DNA of 62,000 nucleotides, taken from positions 18,412,501 to 18,474,500 of the forward strand of contig NC_135553.1 in assembly GCF_964340395.1 (NCBI RefSeq), given 5' to 3'. The position numbers and the translations under genes were made by a program. This DNA is from Glandiceps talaboti (taxonomy: Eukaryota > Hemichordata > Enteropneusta > Spengelidae). Shown piece by piece: positions 1-62,000 of this stretch (position 1 is its first letter; each line of letters begins with the position of its first letter). The notes below the pieces were generated by a model that saw only the letters and a program-made list of their open reading frames with translations, was not told where the DNA came from and did not search any database.

Positions 1-54153
<54,153 letters not shown>

Positions 54154-54563
54154 GAAATACATTTGAAAGATACTTTTAAAAGTTTATCAGAACACAACTT
54201 CAATGTCAGCTCTGACTGTGTCAGTGTTTGCCCTAGAAAATGATCATTAAAGAAGACAATGAATTGTGTTTATAAAATCTACTCTTTGTACACAACAACA
54301 CAACACAGTGCTTTGGGGGTAAAGGTCAACTTTATGTATAGTTGACATGAACAATTATGTTGTACATAAAATTGAGAAGAAAAAGAAAGAAAATTTGCTG
54401 CACAATGGCAATAACTTAATATTTATGGTATGTAACATATCATGTGACAACCATTGTCAAGGAACATCATATCATAGCCTTGTACACGGATTTAAACTCC
54501 AATGGTACTTGTAGTTATTATTTTGCACACTGATGTCTATATTCCATGAAATCAGATAATAAA
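54154..54563 (+). promoter_or_regulatory. Presumed 3' UTR with candidate poly(A) signals
   Basis: Non-coding sequence after the stop. ATTAAA at 54246-54251 and AATAAA at 54558-54563 are candidate polyadenylation signals. Which is used, and the true UTR end, cannot be seen. Confidence 0.4.
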
Positions 54564-54619
54564 ATCGGATCATATTTAGTAATGTGGTTCTGTAGTTATC
54601 TATCAAATACAACGAGTAG

Positions 54620-54905
54620 CACGGAAGTAAAGTACTTTCTCTATGTGTTACAAGCGTTTATAGCATTCATATCAAGTGTGAAAGTATACTGTTTCAATTG
54701 GTTTATTTACAAGCCCAGCATGTGGCCTTTCTAACATGGTCAATTAGCAGATAAAACAGTATAGTTTTATAGTTCAAATGGATACTATAAACAGTTGTGA
54801 TACATACAGAAAACACTTTACTTTGGTGTTATGGGTTGTACTTGATATGGATGCTATAAACAGTTGTGGTACATACAGAAAACACTTTACTTTGGTGTTA
54901 TAGGT
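54620..54905. repeat. Inverted and direct repeat cluster
   Basis: Two direct copies of about 64 bp (54779-54842, 54846-54902: CTATAAACAGTTGT, ACATACAGAAAACACTTTAC) and a related inverted stretch at 54626-54680. Confidence 0.7.
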
Positions 54906-56019
54906 ATAATGTAATGTATAATGGTTCTTCATAGAAGACAAGAACCTGTAGTCTCTTGTATAGTCAGAGTTTAATATTGAGCTCAATTATTGTAGAAAAG
55001 ACACAATTTGTTTTTTTTTTTAAATGGAGGATTCTGGAAGTGTAATGCAGTAGCACCTCTATGCCATGTCACTGTACGCTTTCAAAACATTTTAATTCAG
55101 TCAGTGAAGCACTACACTTACTGACTCAGTCTTTGCAACCAAATATAAAAGGGTTATTAGAAACTATTTTTTTTTAATTTTCATTTAATTTTTTTTTTTG
55201 GAGGGGGGGGGGGGGGGGGGGTTATAAACAAGATGTGCCAAAGTAGTAAATTAGAGCTGAATCTCTTTGTATTGTGTGTTATATTTGAATCAATGTTCAT
55301 AATTACTTAATAATAATGCTAGCAATACATGATCATGATATCAATATATGATGGTCTTTCTCATCTGTCATTGGTTTTGTTTCACAAATGATTACGCATC
55401 AAATGCTGTACATTTTTGAGAAAAGTTTTTTTTTAAAAACTATGTTTGTAAGAACGTGTTTTCTTACATAATGCAACAGATATAAGGTGGAAAGTCAATA
55501 TTTTGGTGTTAACATGTATCGGTACATCACAGAAGACAGCTGACAGATAGCTGGTGGACTTGTAAGAAGGATATGAAAAACTGAAGGAACGTCATTGAAC
55601 ATTTTGACTGGTTGAAAGCTTTCAGACAAATCAACAATTGAACTGCCTATAAATTGTACAAACATCACAGAAATGTGTAATTGTTGTATTTTGATGTAAC
55701 TAAAACTATGGAAAACCAGCTGACTATTGAGAATTGTCAATAATCACAGTAGTACAAAAATAACTTCTGTAGATATGATATGTATATCTTGCTGTCCAAC
55801 ACCCCATTAGTCGCATCTCTATACAGACAAACCATGGTTATTTGGGTACATGTAAACTTTATTAAGGGGGAAAGCCACACCACGAAATAGATGTATTTAT
55901 ATATAATATTCATGACTTTATCTAAAGGTAATAAGCATGAATCATGAATATTAATTGTGCAACTAACACCTAGTCCCATGATGCAATGGTGTGTCAGAAC
56001 AATAGAGGTCAAATAGAGT

Positions 56020-56140
56020 TCAATTTGGTGTTTCTTGGCAACCAAGCAAAATATATGTGATGTGAAACCATGAAATAACTCTCCAGAACCCAAAGTTTAT
56101 GAAAATGCCTTTATTTCCTGGAATGGTGTTCCACTTTAAG
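56020..56140 (+). repeat. Dispersed repeat family L, copy 2
   Basis: Matches 24771-24890. The enclosing element may run from 55862 (TTAAGGGGGAAAGCCACACC) to 56140 (GTTCCACTTTAAG). Confidence 0.6.
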
Positions 56141-57257
56141 GCAAGGTGTGTAGTCTCCTTAATTTCAGAAACTGCAAATAACTTGCCAATAATTGTAATA
56201 CGGTTCTCACCATTATATTACATGTTACACGTTTAATCAGCTTGACAGTCATTGAAATTTGTGACAAGATATTTAAATTTTAAAATAATTAACAACTCAT
56301 GACTTGTCAAAATATTCTTGCAATTCTTCCTTCAGATTATATTTACATTCTGTGCAGTATACAAAGTGAAGTTGGAGATTTTGGGGGCTTTTTTGGAGAC
56401 GTTACTGTTATTTCAGTAATTAATAAATTTACATGGAATACAAAAAGAAACTGGTTTTTGCATTTTATTTACATAAATAATTTTCATTTGTTTTGTCGCA
56501 ATACTATGTCTTGTATTCAAATAAGACTCAATGTGAGATGATATTTTGCACAAACTCTTTGTACCAATTAGGACCTGGACACAGAATTCACTACTTCCAT
56601 TTTTTCAGGTCTTTACAAAGTGTTCTCAAAAATGGATTTTAAAAAAAAGTAACATCGGATGTAAACTGAATTCCTCTTGTAAGTGCAAAACCATAGAGTT
56701 TTGTTCCTACACACATTGTTGGAATGCAAAATGCTGAGCTATAACTATTATATGCGATATACCCCTTAATTGGAAAATTAATTACTTGAAACTATGTGAA
56801 AGTTGAAGCTTTTATACTTGATATTGCCTATAATCAAAAAATCATTAATTGTGCAAATAAACCATTATGATTATAAGCTACATAACATGATCAAGCTTTA
56901 AAGAACACATGCACTGCTTTACAATCAATACATGTACTAAATTATGTGGAATGTGTGCGTTTTTCTGGTTGATATATATACCAAATTATATGAAATTTGA
57001 AGCTTACATTCTTAAGAAATCAAGCAAATTGCTCGTTAAAACTAAAACGCTATGCCAACAGGCTTTATAGGATGTGTGTTTTGTTATTGTTGATGTATGT
57101 ACAAAATTATAGGGAATTTAAAGTGTGTATTAATAAGATACAGCTTAGTTACTGAAGATCATTAAATATTCAAATTAATATTCAAATAAATGCCGCATCA
57201 GCAGACTTCATAGGACATAATGTACATTGTTAAATGGTTGATACATGTACCAAACTA

Positions 57258-57312
57258 CAACCTGCAGATTCCAAGCCAGCAACTCTTAACCATTTGCCCA
57301 GCATGACTTCAT
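57258..57312 (-). mobile_element. SINE head remnant
   Basis: AACCTGCAGATTCCAAGCCA and CTTAACCATTTGCCCAGCAT align with 27441-27490 of the SINE. Confidence 0.6.
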
Positions 57313-58344
57313 ATTTACCAAAATCTAATCAGTTAACATTACCATATGGGAAGATGTGTAGCAAGTTCCATTAGAATCAATGCAGTAGTTTTTTAGTTTA
57401 ATAGTGTGTCCACAGACAGACAGACACACACACACACACACAAACACACAGACAAAACTATTACATTACCTCCCTTTATGGGAGGTAAAAATGGCTTATT
57501 AACAATATTCTTAGACTATTGATTTATTTTTTGCCAATACCTTTCTAGCAATGCATCATACATGTATGTTAAAAACAAATGGCACCAAGTTGTAGAACAG
57601 TATGGGTGGCAGGAATGGATGGAACAGTTGATATGCAAATAAACTATTCAAGTATTAAAGGGGTGGGAGACGCTTTTCATAGGAAGATGCCAATTTTGAA
57701 AGCATGCTTCAAATGTAAGGTTGCCAAAATTCATGGGCTGATGTCTACTTCATAGGAAGATACTGATTTAATAGGACGGCTTCTAATGAATACTTGTCAA
57801 ATTCACATGCACACTTCTGTGTTTCAGAGCCACTATATAGCGTGCATTCAGTGTATACTTTTCAAATTCATAGGCACTCGTCCATATTTCTGGGCCATAT
57901 TCTGTTATGTTCTATTATTCTGCATTCTACTACTAAGTATATTCACAAACAATCACTCGGTTCAACTCGTTATGGCCATATTTTGAATACACACAACATA
58001 TACACCTTTAAAACATCCAACTTTATTACAATTACCTACTGAAAATTACATCCAATTCATTGATATTTTATTCAATAAACCATCTCAAAAACTACTGAGA
58101 ATGAAATAATACATTCCATACCAAACCTGAGTCTAACATAAATATTTGAATTAACAAATCAATTCGTAGATTTTCTATTTTTCAAATAATTGTTCTCCAG
58201 ACGATCTGTGATACAGAATGTTTAATCACTGTATTTTTAGATTAGAAAAGACCTGACAGAAATTATATTTCCTTGCCTAAAATATTTGGATAGTCTGTAC
58301 TCTGCAATAGAGCATTTTACTGTTGTTTGCTCTAGAGGTTACCA

Positions 58345-58505
58345 GTCCACTTCACACATCCAACTGACCAATTACCAGCCAGCTTTCAAACACACTATTC
58401 ACACATCCAAACAACCAATTGCCAGCATGCTTTCATACACACTATTCTCACATCCAACCAATGGTCAGTCTGCTTTCAAATACAAAACTCACACATCCAA
58501 CAGTT
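58345..58505. repeat. Tandem repeat of about 62 bp, under three copies
   Basis: TTCACACATCCAA, CCAATTRCCAGC, CTTTCAAACACACTATTC recur. Confidence 0.7.
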
Positions 58506-58787
58506 CAGTTCAGTTAAAAAACATTTTTTTTTATACCGAATAAAATTTGCATTGAAATATAACAAGTGTCTAATATGCATATTTGTAATATTTATCTAGG
58601 TTCTATTTACAGTTTTCAAATTGAAGGTGACAAAATAGCAACAGGTGCAAGTGATTGATTTTAATGCTTACAAATGGGGATACCATTTATAACATGTCAT
58701 GAATTGTGGAAACCCAACTTTTGAAGACCTCTGTTTTTCAAAATACATACAAATTAATTCAGAAATTCGAATATGGTCAACACTTGT

Positions 58788-58788
<1 letters not shown>

Positions 58789-58884
<96 letters not shown>

Positions 58885-58901
58885 TACACACACACACACA
58901 C

Positions 58902-58971
<70 letters not shown>
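58789..58971. repeat. (CA)n microsatellite
   Basis: About 180 bases of CA with a few GA and TA interruptions. Confidence 0.97.
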
Positions 58972-58973
<2 letters not shown>

Positions 58974-59115
58974 GAAAATGAAGTACTGGGGGAAACCTGT
59001 ATTGTTTGGTATAGTCAAACTGAGTATCACCCTTCTTACATACAGATCTGGTTGATTCTCAATTAAACCCTGGTGATGCTGGGTGAGTTTCAACCTCCTT
59101 TGTAGTGGGGAGATG

Positions 59116-59199
59116 CACAGGAGCTCGCGCTGTTGCTAGGTTCACCACTTCAGGTCGCCCTCTAGTGGTGAACTTTGAACAAAAGTGCGAGCTCCTGTG
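59116..59199. repeat. Imperfect palindrome
   Basis: Outer arms CACAGGAGCTCGCGCT and AGTGCGAGCTCCTGTG (one mismatch) plus inner arms GTTCACCACT and AGTGGTGAAC. Confidence 0.75.
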
Positions 59200-59436
59200 G
59201 GAAGAGGCATACAAAAGCTAACTGTTCAGCCACCTTTGCTTGGTGAAAACAAATTCAAAACTGCATCTGTACATATCTGATCCAATAGTAATAAGGATAT
59301 ATTAATCTATCAGCTTTATCTTGGCAAGATATTTCAAATGGAAAGTTATTATAATTTCATAAATGTTATGAATGGCTAAAACTGTTTTAGAATAATTTTC
59401 TTCTGATGGCATGAAAATATTTTGAGTTGTATGTAC

Positions 59437-60008
59437 ACATACATACATACATACATACATACATACATACATACATACATACATACATACATACATACAT
59501 ACATACATACATACATACATACATACATACATACATACATACATACATACATACATACATACATACATACACACACACATATACACATACATACATGCAT
59601 GCATGCATGCATGCATACATATATACATTATACATACATACATACATACATACATACATACATACATACATACATACATACATAGATATATACATACATA
59701 CATACATAGATATATACATACATGTACATACATACATACATACGTACGTACGTACGTACATACATATATGGGTACGTACGTATGTATGTATGTACGTACG
59801 TACGTACGTACGTACATACATATGTAAGTACATACATACATACACACACACACACATACATACATACATACATACATACATACATACATACATACATACA
59901 TGCGTGCATGCATACATACATACATACATACATACATACATACATACATACATACATGCATGCATGCATGCATGCATGCATACATACATACATACATACA
60001 TACACACA
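59437..60008. repeat. (CATA)n array with CATG and TACG blocks, about 570 bp
   Basis: Tetranucleotide array that changes to GTAC and TATG units in the middle (59741-59815) and back, so part of it is self-complementary. Period 4 gives long open frames on both strands (runs of YIHT, MYVC) that are not genes. Confidence 0.97.
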
Positions 60009-60477
60009 CATGTATACTTTGCATATGTTGATAAGTGTAAACAGTAAAATCAAATAAAAATACATCTGCAAGTACTGGTATAAAGAAAACTGGTATATAA
60101 TTTTGACCTTTGTTGGCTTAGTAACCATATTAATTGACCAATGAAAAAATACCAAACCCCCCCACTCATTATAAATTGCATGGAATTTTAGACTGAATCA
60201 GAAAATTTTGGTTGAGTGATTGTGTCACAAATTATTTTTAAAAGGATCCTGGGTAGTTATTCAATTACATTAAAAAAGACAGGAAGACATTACTTCCCAA
60301 TATCTGTGAATTTTGAGAGCAACTCAATAAGTTCATCTTTGATTCTGGCTAAATTCCATTGTGGCCAGTTTGATGTAGAGAGAGAGAGAGAGATCCCTGT
60401 ACATCACACCATGGCTGCCTGTGAATAGCCAATCTGTCCCAAACCAACATCATTTTCCTGTCCATATCAAACAATGA

Positions 60478-60577
60478 TTATTGCTCTTCAACAGATTGAG
60501 AACGACGTCTTTCCATTGCTTCTATGACCCTCAGTTCTTTAGCTTCCTTCTTTTTGTTTCTTTCTTCATATTCCAAC
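60478..60577 (-). CDS. Terminal coding exon of an unidentified convergent gene
   Basis: Read on the - strand: acceptor TATATTTTTCAG, then one base completing a codon and 32 codons, LEYEERNKKKEAKELRVI, EAMERRRSQSVEEQ, stop TAA (60478-60480). Composition is that of a charged coiled-coil tail. The preceding intron starts at 60578; the upstream exons were not found in the window. I do not recognise the protein. The gene faces RNF213 tail to tail, with about 6.3 kb between the two stop codons. It is supported by frame, acceptor and stop only. Confidence 0.6.
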
Positions 60578-61094
60578 CTGAAAAATATAACATGGACACA
60601 AAAAAAAATTAAAATACAAATCCATCCAAAAATATATTCAAAATAAAAAATGTAGAGTGCAAATGTCTCACATTCTTGTCATAATATTGTAAATAGACAT
60701 ACACTTTCAATATGTAAGTATTAAAATACTGTAAACCTAGATATTTTCACTAGTAACTACAAAATTTTGCGATTTTACAAAAGACTAATTTTTACTAATT
60801 ACCAGACTAGTACATTGTGTTCATGTACAAAAGAGGTATTGTAGTCACTACTCATTTTTGCATTTTTGTTTTCCAGCGAAATTAGCGAAAATAAGTCTTT
60901 AGTGAAAATGTCCAGATTTAGAGTACTAGTAATTCTATTAAGGTTCCAATCATTTACATTGTTTGTATTACGGTAAGTGTAAGATAACACTTCCAATCAA
61001 TCAGCCCTAGTATTTGCTCTGCTAATGAAGTTAATTTGTATACAATGTTGCCAGCTGATTAAAATGAATGATAGTGCAATAATAATCTTTTTAC

Positions 61095-61200
61095 GGCCCG
61101 GATATGGGTTTTGCAGACTGAGGTTGTATGGTGGAAGGGCCCAACTTTAGGAGGGCCTGTAAGCTATACTACCAAGGTCTGCAAAACCCATAGCCGGGCC
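61095..61200. mobile_element. Short foldback element
   Basis: 23-bp arms with one mismatch: GGCCCGGATATGGGTTTTGC at 61095 and GCAAAACCCATAGCCGGGCC ending at 61200. Confidence 0.75.
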
Positions 61201-61308
61201 ATGAAGGTTTTACCATATACCCCATGTACGGAACATCATTTGAATCACATAATCACATAAATTGACACTGAAATATTATTTTATTCACAGAAACATCAAA
61301 TTAACAAA

Positions 61309-61462
61309 GCCAAATCACTGAGCAAATGTATATTGATGAGCACACAACTTGTCATATTTGGGCAAAGTGTGCCGGGGTCGTGATATGGAAAATTATTGCC
61401 TGGGTTCAATGCGCGTGCTTGCCATTAAATTGCATTGAAATCAATACTGGGTATATGATAAC
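61309..61462 (+). repeat. Dispersed repeat family J, copy 2
   Basis: Matches 9207-9361 with scattered substitutions. Confidence 0.75.
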
Positions 61463-62000
61463 AGTAATTATGTTTAGTTCTGTATGGTGGCAAGTGTAGT
61501 TCATTTTACTTAGACAACATGTAGCAAGAAACTGTACTCATTCAATCTTGCTAGTGTCTGTAGCATGTCCAGTTTCTTATTGGTTTCTGCATGGTTGTAT
61601 CAAACACAGAAAAGCTGAACAGTGTTGTGAAATTCACTGTACTTGCTTTGCAATGTTAACACTTTTACAGATTGATTACACACTTACAATGTAATAATGA
61701 GGATCATGTTAATCTAATTAAAATCTGATGTAGTGTACACGTTGAAATTTCTTTTGGGCTGTTACGTTCACTGTCATTTCTTCTTTTTGTGAGCGCTCCT
61801 TACATACATCTGACACAATACCATACGTTTTCCAGAGCCACACGCGAGTGCTGAGTGAATTCACTCAACCAATGAAAACGCGTAATGTGCTGAAACATAC
61901 GGGTACAGTACTTTAGAGTGCTCTGTTTGAAGAGAGCACAAGCACAGAGTGCAGACAACGATGTTATCGTTATTGTTTGGTGGTTCTCTTTCTTTCAATT

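Larger units (their letters stand above)
54906..58780. other. Intergenic stretch without recognisable gene
   Basis: No exon-like frame with splice sites on either strand. Contains a G-run (55203-55220), family L copy 2 (56020-56140), degenerate repeats of about 150 bp (56880-57260), a SINE head remnant (57258-57312), a short CAGA/CA tract (57413-57452) and a 62-bp tandem repeat (58345-58505). Confidence 0.6.
60578..62000. other. Probable intron of the minus-strand gene; repeats, no further exon seen
   Basis: Holds a foldback (61095-61200) and family J copy 2 (61309-61462). No frame with convincing splice sites was found on either strand. A CCAAT-like box near 61869 is too little to call a promoter. 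Confidence 0.5.

Noticed and set aside
59302-60155. 240-residue minus-strand and 206-residue plus-strand frames
   Set aside because: Tetranucleotide repeat read in frame (YIHT/MYVC); artefact.
61760-62000. Promoter or first exon of a gene at the right edge
   Set aside because: Only a CCAAT-like word and slightly higher GC; no supporting frame or start.

Overview
The window is eukaryotic DNA, almost certainly from an invertebrate animal. It is AT-rich, has many GT-AG introns (mostly 0.1-1.5 kb), and is dense in (CA)n and (CATA)n microsatellites and in short inverted-repeat (MITE-like) elements, with one tRNA-derived SINE and one 5'-truncated non-LTR retrotransposon tail. I cannot name the species. 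A marine deuterostome or lophotrochozoan would fit, because the gene family present here is absent from flies and nematodes but known from vertebrates and many marine invertebrates.

One gene fills positions 1 to 54153 on the + strand: a 5'-truncated RNF213 (mysterin) homologue, the giant AAA+ ATPase and E3 ubiquitin ligase. I resolve 66 coding exons. They join with consistent GT-AG borders and phases at all 65 junctions into 11538 nt, that is 3845 codons plus a TAG stop at 54151-54153. Residue numbers in this annotation count from the first codon at position 1. The family is usually about 5000 residues or more, so roughly the first quarter lies upstream of the window.

Order of protein parts: pre-AAA linker with a UBA-like helical segment (exon 1); degenerate AAA modules with one P-loop (exons 2-8, lysine 492); linker to AAA3 (exons 9-14); active AAA3 (exons 15-18, Walker A lysine 939, Walker B glutamate 1004); acidic spacer (exon 20); active AAA4 (exons 22-24, Walker A lysine 1306, Walker B glutamate 1376); further AAA modules (exons 25-34); lineage-variable acidic insert (exons 35-36); E3 back region (36-43); C3HC4 RING (exon 44); E3 shell (45-51); RZ zinc finger split over exons 52-54; E3 core and C-terminal domain (55-66). 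All expected catalytic and zinc residues are present, so the gene looks intact.

Introns carry most of the unusual DNA: a 2.7 kb array of a 29-bp repeat with higher-order structure in intron 7, an 18-bp tandem repeat in intron 28, GT microsatellites directly against two splice donors, a long alternating purine-pyrimidine tract before the RING exon, and about a dozen dispersed repeat families present two or three times in this one gene.

From 54154 to about 60477 is the 3' UTR and an intergenic stretch made largely of repeats, ending in a 570-bp tetranucleotide array. At 60478-60577 on the - strand is the last coding exon (32 codons plus stop) of a convergent neighbouring gene I cannot identify. 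The rest, to 62000, holds an intron of that gene plus repeats. Introns not listed separately showed nothing I recognise beyond splice sites.
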